Below the pieces are notes generated by a model. That model was not told the DNA's origin and ran no database searches. It saw nothing but the letters and a program-made list of their open reading frames with translations. The position numbers were made by a program, and so were the translations under genes. Shown here piece after piece: positions 25,478-33,478 of a stretch of 64,000 nt of DNA (its first letter is position 1; each line of letters starts with the position of its first letter). The DNA is from Desulfitobacterium_A sp035539115 (GTDB lineage: Bacteria > Bacillota > Desulfitobacteriia > Desulfitobacteriales > Desulfitobacteriaceae): positions 1-64,000 of the forward strand of contig NZ_DATLJA010000029.1 of assembly GCF_035539115.1 (NCBI RefSeq), in the 5' to 3' direction.

Positions 25478-27660
25478 TGAACGGATTAATCTCAATCGGT
25501 TTATCCTTGCTCGAGTATCAGAAGTGCGTTTCAACCGACCTCTTAAGTTTATCTGGAAAAACATCGTTCAAGGATGCAGTTGATTTCTTTCTTGTTCACC
25601 GTCTTACGCAAGTTCCAATTGTTGATGAGGACGGTTCTTTGCTCGGTATTCTTGATAGTCAAACCCTAATCCAAAACCTAAACTCCTTAGCTTCTAATCC
25701 TTCAGGACCTACGCCTAACGACCTGCCGATACTGGATTTTGTTCAAGAACCCGAATTTTTGATCTATGAAGAAGATGACCTCGAACAGAACCTTCAGTTT
25801 ATTATTGAACACCAGGTTTCAGCCTTAGTCATTAACCGCAAAAGAAAGCTTCAAGGGGAAATCAGGCTCAACCTGATCGTACAAGCTTTAAAAAATCTGT
25901 TTAATGATCTGGAATGCTTTGTGACGAATGTCATCGGCTCCGCCCATAATGGAATTGTCGCCATTAGTTCTCAGGGAACAGCTATTTTCTACAATCATTC
26001 AGCTGAACGCATCCTAGGTTTTTCTGCTCAAGAGGTGATTGGTAAGCCGATTCTCCAATACTTTCCCGATTCCCTCACATATAAGGTTTTGAAATCTGGC
26101 GAAGCCCAACTTCGAGTTCCTCTCACGTATGGGGCGATGAACGTTCAGACCGATTTTATTCCAATCGTTACTTCAGGCAGGATTTTAGGTGCAGTAGCCA
26201 TTTTTAAGGATGTAACCGAGCTTGAAACCGTGACTGACCGCTTAAGCACTAATGAGAAACTCATGGCAACCTTGGAAGCAGTCGTTGAAAATTCCTACGA
26301 GGGAATCATCGTTATTGACGAACAAGAAAAGGTAGAACTCATTAACCATTTCTTTTTAGAGCTAATGGGATTGAAAGCCGAGGACGTAATTGGTAAGCAT
26401 ATTAATGAAATTAGCCCTGAATCCCAATTACCAAACACTCTGAAAACTGGACAAGCACAATTTGGAGAAACATGGCACATTGGAGGAAAGGATTTCTTAG
26501 TTATGCGAGCACCTGTGGAACGAGACGGGAAAATCGTGGGTGCGTTGGGTAAAACTCTTTTCAAAAACATGGAAGTTGCTAAGCTGTTCGCCAAAAAGGT
26601 TATGCGTCTTGAAGGAGACTTAGCCTATTATAAGGATGAATTACGTCGCTTTAACTCTTCCCAGTATAACTTTAACGATATTATTGGAGATAGTCCGCAA
26701 ATGCAAGCGGCAAAGGAATTGGCTGCACGAGCAGCCCGAACCAATTCTACTATCTTACTTTTGGGAGAGAGTGGAACAGGAAAAGAGATCTTCGCTCACG
26801 CTATCCATGAGACTAGTCTCCGCGCGAAAGGCCCCCTCATCCAGATTAATTGCGCCGCCGTACCGGAAAGTCTCTTGGAATCCGAGCTGTTTGGGTATGC
26901 TGATGGAGCATTTACCGGAGCACACAAGGGTGGAAAACCAGGGAAATTCGAACTTGCGGATAAAGGCACAATATTTCTCGATGAAATCGGAGATATGCCG
27001 CTTGCTATGCAGGCTAAACTTTTACGGGCCATACAGGAACGCGAAGTTGAACGTGTGGGCGGAACTCAGCCTTTAAAGATAGACGTACGAGTAATAGCCG
27101 CAACGAACCGAGATCTGCACCAAATGGTTATTGAACATAAATTTCGACTCGACCTCTACTATCGACTCAACGTTATCAACATTGAACTTCCGCCGTTGCG
27201 TGAGAGGGGAGATGATCTTAAGCCTATCGCTACTGCTATATTAGAACGTTTAAACCATCGTCTCGGGACCTTTATTGAAGGAATAACTCCTGAAGCCATC
27301 AAATATTTACAGGCCTATGACTGGCCCGGCAATATCCGTGAATTAGAAAATGTCTTGGAACGGGCAATTATAACCTGTGATGAACCTTGGATTCAGTCTT
27401 GGCATCTTTCCTTACCTCTTCAGACCACTGGAGATACGCCTTATGCCGTTGATCAGATAAACGGCGAACCTCATTCTATTATTTTTCAGAAAAGGCAATT
27501 CACGACTTTAGAGGAAGGCTTAGCGGAAGCGGAACGGGATATGATTCATTCAGCGCTTCAGATGTCTCATGGTAATAAGATGCAAGCGGCGCGTTTACTG
27601 GGTATTCATCGCTCTGCTCTTTATAAAAAAATGGCGAAACATCGTCTCGCCCAGTCGTAA
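25477..27660 (+). CDS. Sigma-54-dependent transcriptional activator with CBS and PAS domains
   Basis: A 727-residue enhancer-binding protein. It has a CBS pair (about 1-135), two PAS domains (about 150-265 and 275-385), an AAA+ domain with Walker A GESGTGKE (Lys 436) and the sigma-54-contacting loop GAFTGA at 477-482, and a C-terminal Fis-type helix-turn-helix (NKMQAARLLGIHRSALYKKM). The CBS pair suggests control by adenine nucleotides or acyl-CoA-like ligands (inference). It is encoded directly before a -24/-12 promoter that heads the acyl-CoA oxidation genes, which are the obvious target. ATG 25477 is preferred to TTG 25444 because of the TAATG coupling. Confidence 0.93.
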   Translation: MNGLISIGLSLLEYQKCVSTDLLSLSGKTSFKDAVDFFLVHRLTQVPIVDEDGSLLGILDSQTLIQNLNSLASNPSGPTPNDLPILDFVQEPEFLIYEEDDLEQNLQFIIEHQVSALVINRKRKLQGEIRLNLIVQALKNLFNDLECFVTNVIGSAHNGIVAISSQGTAIFYNHSAERILGFSAQEVIGKPILQYFPDSLTYKVLKSGEAQLRVPLTYGAMNVQTDFIPIVTSGRILGAVAIFKDVTELETVTDRLSTNEKLMATLEAVVENSYEGIIVIDEQEKVELINHFFLELMGLKAEDVIGKHINEISPESQLPNTLKTGQAQFGETWHIGGKDFLVMRAPVERDGKIVGALGKTLFKNMEVAKLFAKKVMRLEGDLAYYKDELRRFNSSQYNFNDIIGDSPQMQAAKELAARAARTNSTILLLGESGTGKEIFAHAIHETSLRAKGPLIQINCAAVPESLLESELFGYADGAFTGAHKGGKPGKFELADKGTIFLDEIGDMPLAMQAKLLRAIQEREVERVGGTQPLKIDVRVIAATNRDLHQMVIEHKFRLDLYYRLNVINIELPPLRERGDDLKPIATAILERLNHRLGTFIEGITPEAIKYLQAYDWPGNIRELENVLERAIITCDEPWIQSWHLSLPLQTTGDTPYAVDQINGEPHSIIFQKRQFTTLEEGLAEAERDMIHSALQMSHGNKMQAARLLGIHRSALYKKMAKHRLAQS

Positions 27661-27679
27661 TTTCAAGGAAAGTATTCAA

Positions 27680-27711
27680 AAGATACTGTCTTCGAAACTG
27701 GACAGTGTCTT
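27680..27711 (+). terminator. Hairpin after the activator gene, possible terminator
   Basis: AAGATACTGTC (27680-27690) pairs with GACAGTGTCTT (27701-27711) with one G-U, over a 10-nt loop. Only a poor T-tract follows, so terminator strength is doubtful. Confidence 0.4.
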
Positions 27712-27777
27712 CATATAGGTACAGAAGCTCAACTCATCTAGCTTATCTTGCTTTATACCAATTCTCACGAAACTACC

Positions 27778-27817
27778 CTTTGAGGAACTGTCTCATATTC
27801 GCGACGGTTCCTCAAAG
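27778..27817. repeat. 15-bp inverted repeat in the activator-ACAD intergenic region
   Basis: CTTTGAGGAACTGTC (27778-27792) pairs with GACGGTTCCTCAAAG (27803-27817), with one G-U and a 10-nt loop. It lies about 255 bp upstream of the sigma-54 promoter, within range for an enhancer site, but a T-rich stretch follows it, so a terminator is equally possible. Confidence 0.5.
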
Positions 27818-28070
27818 GACAAAACTCTTTTGATACTGAATTTCATCCTTTAAAATAATAATTATACACGTTTTCAGAATATTCGATACGTAGCTACCTT
27901 CTAAAGAGATCTTTAGTTATTAATAGTACAATCATGATTAATCCCGCATGGTTTCCTGTTTTGGAGAAACCACACCTCCGATCAATAGGTAATCTAAATT
28001 TCAATCTAACGGTTTTGTTTATCTGAATTGCCTGCTTCATATTCGTAAATCGTCTTAGAAACGGATACCA

Positions 28071-28086
28071 TGGCATGATAATTGCA
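28071..28086 (+). promoter_or_regulatory. Sigma-54 (-24/-12) promoter of the acyl-CoA oxidation genes
   Basis: TGGCATGATAATTGCA matches the consensus TGGCACG-N4-TTGCW at all but one defined base. GG and GC are correctly spaced 12 bp apart. It lies 121 bp before the TTG start of the first acyl-CoA dehydrogenase and downstream of a sigma-54 activator gene. Confidence 0.82.
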
Positions 28087-28206
28087 ATAATTATCGGATA
28101 ATTGAAATTTTTCACAATAATAGATTAAAGAAGTGAAAGCGTAAATGAGGGTTCCCTTTAATTGATCAAGGTCTTTAATCATTAACAGAAGGAGGGAGAA
28201 TTTTCC

Positions 28207-29346
28207 TTGGATTTCTCTTTGAATGAAGATCAACTAATGATGCGTAAAATGGTTCTCGACTTTGTTGAAGAAGAAGTAATTCCCCAAGCTATGATTATCG
28301 ATAAAACCCAAGAATTCCCTTTAACACTCATTCGTAAAATGGGTCAACTCGGGTTGATGGGAATTTCTATCCCTGAAGCATTCGGTGGCTCAGGCTTAGA
28401 TTTCTTATCTTATATCCTAGCCATTGAGGAAATCGCCCGAGGTAGTGCAACAACAGCTATTATTCTCGAAACCCATACCTCGATTGGAACCCTCCCGATT
28501 CTCTACTTCGGGACAGAAGAGCAAAAACGTAAATACCTTCCTAAACTCGCACGTGGTGAAATGATTGGTGCGTTCGCTCTAACTGAATCGAATTCCGGTT
28601 CAGATGCCTCCAGCATAGTTACTTCCGCTGAACGGCGGGGAGACCACTACATTTTAAATGGCGGTAAACGTTTTATTACCAACGCTGGATATGCTGGGGT
28701 CTATACAGTCTTAGCATCAACAAACCGGGCACTCGGAAACAAGGGAATCACCGCCTTCTTACTTGATGCCAATACTTCTGGGCTCAGCATAGGCAAAGCA
28801 GAGGAACAAATGGGGCTTCATGGTTCATCGACCTGCGAACTTATTTTTGAAGATGTCATTATACCAGTTGAAAATCGTTTAGGCGAAGAAGGTCAAGGTT
28901 TTAAGATCGCGATGTCTCTCTTGGATGGGGGGCGAATTGGTGTTGGCGCGCAGGCCTTAGGAATTGCTCAAGCTGCTTTTGAAGCAGCTCTAGCCTATTC
29001 TCAAGAACGTGTTCAGTTTAAGAAAGCTATTTGTAACTTTCAGGGGATTCAATTTATGCTTGCTGATATGGCAACCCAACTAGAAGCCGCTCGCTTTCTT
29101 ATCTATCATGCAGCTACTCTTCAAAGTTTAGGATTACCTTATAGTAAAGAAGCCTCAATGGCTAAGTTGTTTGCCAGTGACGCTGCTATGAAAGTTACAA
29201 CTGATGCAGTTCAGATTCTTGGCGTGTACGGGTATACCCGTGAATATAAAGTCGAGCGTTATCTCCGTGACGCAAAGATCACGCAAATCTACGAAGGAAC
29301 CAATCAAATACAAAGAATCCTTATTGCAAAACATCTGAGAAAATGA
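28207..29346 (+). CDS. Acyl-CoA dehydrogenase (first copy)
   Basis: A 379-residue FAD enzyme that oxidises short-chain acyl-CoA to enoyl-CoA in the cytoplasm. Visible are the substrate/flavin signature FALTESNSGSDAS, the C-terminal FAD region QILGVYGYTREYKVERYLRDAKITQIYEGTNQIQR, and the catalytic base Glu in YEGT. TTG 28207 follows AAGGAGGGAG and gives the usual family N terminus (MDFSLNEDQLMMRKMV). First gene after the sigma-54 promoter. It differs clearly from the second copy at 30287, so the two may prefer different acyl chains. Confidence 0.92.
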   Translation: MDFSLNEDQLMMRKMVLDFVEEEVIPQAMIIDKTQEFPLTLIRKMGQLGLMGISIPEAFGGSGLDFLSYILAIEEIARGSATTAIILETHTSIGTLPILYFGTEEQKRKYLPKLARGEMIGAFALTESNSGSDASSIVTSAERRGDHYILNGGKRFITNAGYAGVYTVLASTNRALGNKGITAFLLDANTSGLSIGKAEEQMGLHGSSTCELIFEDVIIPVENRLGEEGQGFKIAMSLLDGGRIGVGAQALGIAQAAFEAALAYSQERVQFKKAICNFQGIQFMLADMATQLEAARFLIYHAATLQSLGLPYSKEASMAKLFASDAAMKVTTDAVQILGVYGYTREYKVERYLRDAKITQIYEGTNQIQRILIAKHLRK

Positions 29347-29359
29347 AGGAGGTACAAAG

Positions 29360-30199
29360 TTGAAAACTATTATGGTAATCGGAGCCGGCCAAATGGGTTC
29401 CGGAATCGCTCAAGTTGCAGCTCAAGCCGGGTTTAATGTTATTTTAAACGATATCAAAGAGGAATTTGTTAGCCGAGGACTTCAAGGAATTGAAAAAAAC
29501 CTAACGCGAAGCGTTGAAAAAGGAAGACTTAGTGCTGAGGAGAAAACCGCAACATTAGGTCGTTTCAGAAGTAGTACTTCATATCAAGATGCAGCCGAGG
29601 TTGATCTCGTCATTGAGGCTGCCATTGAAAAAATGTCGATTAAAGGCGAAATCTTTAAAACATTGGATTCTGTCTGTCCTGAGCATACCATTCTGGCTAC
29701 GAATACTTCTTCTTTGCCGATTACCGAAGTTGCAGCAGCAACCAAACGCCCCGATAAAGTAATAGGAATGCACTTTTTCAATCCAGTTCCAGCTATGAAA
29801 CTCGTCGAAGTCATCCGTGGTCTGGCGACTAGTGATGAAGTCTATGCACAAATCGAAGAATTAGCTCGCAAACTGGGGAAAACTCCTGTCGAAGTCAATG
29901 ATGCACCTGGTTTTGTCGCAAACCGGATTCTGGTTCCGATGATCAACGAAGCCATCTGGATATTGAGTGAAGGGATTGCCAAACCAGAAGCAATTGATGA
30001 AGTTATGAAACTTGGAGCTAATCATCCAATGGGACCGTTAGCCTTAGCTGACCTCATTGGTTTGGATACCGTTCTCGCAATCTGTAATGTCTTGCACGAA
30101 GGTTTGGGAGATAAATATCGTCCTTGCCCACTACTCCGTAAGTATGTAAATGCCGGTTGGTTAGGACGTAAAACTGGGCGAGGGTTCTATACCTATTAA
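29360..30199 (+). CDS. hbd: 3-hydroxybutyryl-CoA dehydrogenase
   Basis: A 279-residue NAD(P)-dependent 3-hydroxyacyl-CoA dehydrogenase. It has the Rossmann motif VIGAGQMGSGIAQ, catalytic His in GMHFFNPVPAMKLVEVI, the segment NDAPGFVANRI and the C-terminal dimer domain (GANHPMGPLALADLIGLD). It interconverts 3-hydroxybutyryl-CoA and acetoacetyl-CoA. TTG start 29360 with AGGAGG, 13 bp after the first acyl-CoA dehydrogenase. Length is normal for the single-domain Hbd group. Confidence 0.94.
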   Translation: MKTIMVIGAGQMGSGIAQVAAQAGFNVILNDIKEEFVSRGLQGIEKNLTRSVEKGRLSAEEKTATLGRFRSSTSYQDAAEVDLVIEAAIEKMSIKGEIFKTLDSVCPEHTILATNTSSLPITEVAAATKRPDKVIGMHFFNPVPAMKLVEVIRGLATSDEVYAQIEELARKLGKTPVEVNDAPGFVANRILVPMINEAIWILSEGIAKPEAIDEVMKLGANHPMGPLALADLIGLDTVLAICNVLHEGLGDKYRPCPLLRKYVNAGWLGRKTGRGFYTY

Positions 30200-30215
30200 G
30201 TCCCATTTTTTAACT

Positions 30216-30248
30216 ACTAGGTTACCCCAATTACTAAGTTACCCCAAT
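30216..30248 (+). repeat. Two 16-bp direct repeats between hbd and the second acyl-CoA dehydrogenase
   Basis: ACTAGGTTACCCCAAT (30216-30231) and ACTAAGTTACCCCAAT (30233-30248) differ at one base and are spaced 17 bp apart. Helical spacing is not ideal for a dimer operator, so they may be a simple duplication. Confidence 0.5.
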
Positions 30249-30286
30249 ATAATTAAATATAAATTAAAAAATCAATGGAGGAATGA

Positions 30287-31435
30287 ATGATGAATTTTGA
30301 TTTAACCGAAGACCACATTATGATGCGCAAAATGGTACGCGATTTTGCCGAGAAAGAGTGTGCACCTGGTGCTGAAGAACGGGATGAAAAAGAAGAATTC
30401 CCTCGCGAGATCTGGACCAAACTTTGCGGACTCGGCTTAGCAGGAATTACTTTCCCAGAAGAATTCGGCGGTGTAGGTGCTGACTATATTTCTTATGCGA
30501 TTGCGGTTGAGGAACTTTCTCGTGTCGATGCTTCAGTGGGTGTCACGCTTTCAGCTCATGCAAGCTTAGGGGCCAATCCAATCAATATGTTTGGTACTGA
30601 CGAACAAAAGAAGAAATTCTTGACTCCACTTGCTACAGGTGAAAAATTGGGTGCCTTTGGACTAACTGAACCTATGGCTGGTTCGGACGCTTCGGGCACC
30701 CGTACCACTGCAGTTCGTGATGGCGATGAATATATCCTCAACGGTTCGAAAATCTTTATTACCAATGGTAAGGAAGCCGATACCTACGTCGTGTTTGCTC
30801 AAATGGATAAAAGCAAAGGCAATCATGGGATTGCTGCCTTTATCTTAGAAAAAGGCACCCCAGGTTTCTCGTTTGGTAAAAAAGAGAGGAAAATGGGAAT
30901 TCGCTCTTCTGCTACCTATGAACTTGTCTTTGAAGATTGCCGAATTCCTGCTGAAAACCTCCTGGGTGGCGAAGGTCAAGGTTTCAAAATTGCAATGCAA
31001 ACGCTGGATTTTGGCCGGATCGGGATTGGTTCCCAAGCTTTAGGAATTGCACAAGGTGCTTATGAAGCAGCCGTAAAATATACCAAAGAAAGAGTTCAGT
31101 TTGGCCAACCGATTTCCGCCTTACAAAACACGCAGTTCAAACTTGCTGATATGGCCACTCAAATTGAAGCTGCTCGCCTGCTTATTTACCAAGCTGCCTA
31201 TGTCGCTTCTCAACACAAACCTGTTTCCAAAGTTGCTGCAATGGCAAAACTCTTTGCTTCTGAAACTGCTATGGCGGTTACGACCCAAGCGGTTCAACTT
31301 CATGGTGGTTATGGTTATACCCGTGACTATCCTGTGGAGCGCATGATGAGAGATGCCAAGATTACAGAAATTTATGAAGGTACAAGTGAAATTCAACGGG
31401 TAGTTGTTGCCAGCAAAATTCTTAAAGAATTCTAA
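30287..31435 (+). CDS. Acyl-CoA dehydrogenase (second copy), butyryl-CoA dehydrogenase type
   Basis: A 382-residue FAD enzyme closest in pattern to short-chain (butyryl-CoA) dehydrogenases: FGLTEPMAGSDASGTRTTA, the C-terminal VQLHGGYGYTRDYPVERMMRDAKITEIYEGTSEIQR, and catalytic Glu in YEGTSEIQ. GGAGGA precedes two adjacent ATG codons (30287, 30290); either could be used. It probably feeds electrons to the EtfAB encoded next. An 87-bp gap before it, with direct repeats, leaves room for an internal promoter. Confidence 0.93.
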   Translation: MMNFDLTEDHIMMRKMVRDFAEKECAPGAEERDEKEEFPREIWTKLCGLGLAGITFPEEFGGVGADYISYAIAVEELSRVDASVGVTLSAHASLGANPINMFGTDEQKKKFLTPLATGEKLGAFGLTEPMAGSDASGTRTTAVRDGDEYILNGSKIFITNGKEADTYVVFAQMDKSKGNHGIAAFILEKGTPGFSFGKKERKMGIRSSATYELVFEDCRIPAENLLGGEGQGFKIAMQTLDFGRIGIGSQALGIAQGAYEAAVKYTKERVQFGQPISALQNTQFKLADMATQIEAARLLIYQAAYVASQHKPVSKVAAMAKLFASETAMAVTTQAVQLHGGYGYTRDYPVERMMRDAKITEIYEGTSEIQRVVVASKILKEF

Positions 31436-31494
31436 AAGGTTGAAAGACACTGTCTAAGGGTGTTAACTCATTTATTACTGGGGGAGGTAAGCCT

Positions 31495-32268
31495 GTGAAC
31501 ATTGTGGTATGCATGAAACAAACTTTTGATACGGAAGCCAAAATCGTGCTGAACGCCGAAGGAAAAATAGATTCTAATGGGGTTACTCTGATCATCAATC
31601 CTTTAGACGAATATGCAATCGAAGAGGCACTTCGTTTGAAGGAAAAATTCGGCGGTGAAGTCACGATTCTCACATTAGGTGGAGATCAGGCACAAGCAGC
31701 TATTCGTACTGCCTTAGCTATGGGCGCAGATAAAGCGATTCTCATCAATGACCCCGCACTTGTCGAAGTGGATGAGGGGGGTGCTGCTGAAATCCTATCC
31801 CAAGCTGTAAAAACAATTCCCTACGACATTCTCTTAGCAGGGGTGATGGATACTGATAATGGCTCAGCTCAAGTTGCCGTTCGACTCGCTGAAAAAATAG
31901 GCGTTCCTTCGATAAGCAGTGTTACGAAACTCGAAGTCGACGGGGATAAAGCGGTAGCCGTTCGTGTAATTGACGGAGGCACGGCGACCCTTGAAGTAAC
32001 ACTTCCTGCGGTCATTACTGTGGTACAAGGAATTAACGAAGTGCGTTACCCTTCGGTAGCGGGAATCATGAAAGCGAAGAAGAAACCACTCTCCACGATC
32101 AAACTGAGCGACTTGGGACTTAACGTTTCCGATCTGGCTCCTCACATGAAGGTCACTAAATTTACTTTGCCCGTCCCGCGTAAAGGTGGAAAAATACTTC
32201 CTGGCGATGCAGCCCAAGCTACCCAAGAATTAGCGCGCTTACTGCGTGAGGAAGCAAAAGTCCTCTAA
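31495..32268 (+). CDS. etfB: Electron transfer flavoprotein subunit beta
   Basis: A 257-residue EtfB. It starts NIVVCMKQTFDTEAK and contains the AMP/FAD-binding region (MGADKAILINDP, ILLAGVMDTDNGSAQVAVRLAEKIGVP) and the recognition loop area near residue 190. It accepts electrons from the acyl-CoA dehydrogenases together with EtfA. GTG 31495 follows GGAGGT. The N-terminal set of residues does not by itself tell whether this ETF bifurcates; the adjacent membrane oxidoreductase favours electron delivery to quinone. Confidence 0.93.
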   Translation: MNIVVCMKQTFDTEAKIVLNAEGKIDSNGVTLIINPLDEYAIEEALRLKEKFGGEVTILTLGGDQAQAAIRTALAMGADKAILINDPALVEVDEGGAAEILSQAVKTIPYDILLAGVMDTDNGSAQVAVRLAEKIGVPSISSVTKLEVDGDKAVAVRVIDGGTATLEVTLPAVITVVQGINEVRYPSVAGIMKAKKKPLSTIKLSDLGLNVSDLAPHMKVTKFTLPVPRKGGKILPGDAAQATQELARLLREEAKVL

Positions 32269-32305
32269 AATGAGATGAACAAGGCAAAAGGAGCGAGTGA
32301 GTATT

Positions 32306-33295
32306 ATGCCAAAAGGGATATGGATTTTTGTTGAACAATCGAATGGAAAAATTCGCAAAGTGTCTCTAGAGATTTTGAGTCAAGGTCGTAAAATCGCGGA
32401 TCAAACGGGAGAACCGCTCGTTGCCGTCATTGCTGGCGAGGGTATCCGTGATCTTGCAGGTCAAGTTGCAGGCTATGGAGCAGATCAAGTTTACCTTCTT
32501 GATTCCCCTCAATTAGCTCAGTATACGACGGGTTCGTATACCTCTGCATTAGCTAAGCTGATTCAGGAAAAAGAACCTCAAGCGTTCTTGCTTGGTCATA
32601 CAGCTGTCGCAAAAGACCTAGCTCCGCGTTTAGCACAACGTTTAGGTGTCGGTCTTGCTTCAGATGCAATAGATATTGAAGTCGACCCCGAACGGTTCCT
32701 CATATTTAAACGCCCAGTTTATACCGGCAATGCGTTCAGCTTTGTTGAAACGACAAGTCGCCCCGTTCTCGCGACCATTCGTGCGAAATCTTTCATTGCG
32801 GCTGAGCCGGATGCTTCTCATCAAGCTGAAGTACTGGAAGCGACAGTCACTATCGACCCAGCAGACTTAAAGGTTATTTTGAAAGAAGTGGCTATTTTAG
32901 CCTCTAGTCGTCCTGCACTCACTGAAGCTGATATTGTCGTATCAGGCGGTCGCGGGATGAAAGGACCTGAGAACTTTGCCCTTCTTGAAGAATTGGCAGA
33001 TGTCGTTGGCGCAGCAGTGGGGGCCTCCAGAGCGGCGGTCGATTCAGGGTGGATAGATAACCAATTCCAAGTCGGACAGACTGGAAGTATCGTTGCTCCT
33101 ACCCTTTATATCGCCTGTGGAATTAGCGGAGCGATTCAGCATTTGGCGGGTATGGGAGCTTCAAAATTCATTGTCGCGATCAATAAAGACCCAGAGGCTA
33201 ACATTTTTACTGTAGCTGACTATGGGATTGTCGGAGACCTTTTTGAAGTCGTACCTCTACTGACTCAAGAATTTAAGAAATTAGTAAACGGCTAA
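32306..33295 (+). CDS. etfA: Electron transfer flavoprotein subunit alpha
   Basis: A 329-residue EtfA. It has an N-terminal Rossmann-like part (GIWIFVEQSNGKIRKVSLEIL) and a C-terminal FAD domain with the classic motif SGGRGMKGPENFALLEELADVVGAAVGASRAAVDSGW, plus QVGQTGSIVAPTLYIACGISGAIQH. ATG 32306 gives the usual family N terminus; the earlier GTG 32297 lies only 3 nt from GGAG. Pairs with EtfB. Confidence 0.93.
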   Translation: MPKGIWIFVEQSNGKIRKVSLEILSQGRKIADQTGEPLVAVIAGEGIRDLAGQVAGYGADQVYLLDSPQLAQYTTGSYTSALAKLIQEKEPQAFLLGHTAVAKDLAPRLAQRLGVGLASDAIDIEVDPERFLIFKRPVYTGNAFSFVETTSRPVLATIRAKSFIAAEPDASHQAEVLEATVTIDPADLKVILKEVAILASSRPALTEADIVVSGGRGMKGPENFALLEELADVVGAAVGASRAAVDSGWIDNQFQVGQTGSIVAPTLYIACGISGAIQHLAGMGASKFIVAINKDPEANIFTVADYGIVGDLFEVVPLLTQEFKKLVNG

Positions 33296-33478
33296 GTCAT
33301 TCAACTCAACTCGCACGGGGACTATGGGGAGCTCACCATTAAAGCTAGGTCTTTACGGTAAGATCAAACGGGAGCTTACCTTTCTTCTCCGCGCGAGATC
33401 CTTTAATTTAAGGACTTTTTCTCGATCAATCTGAATCTGAGTCTTTATCTGGTCCGTAATTAGAAAGGAGGAAAAGAT

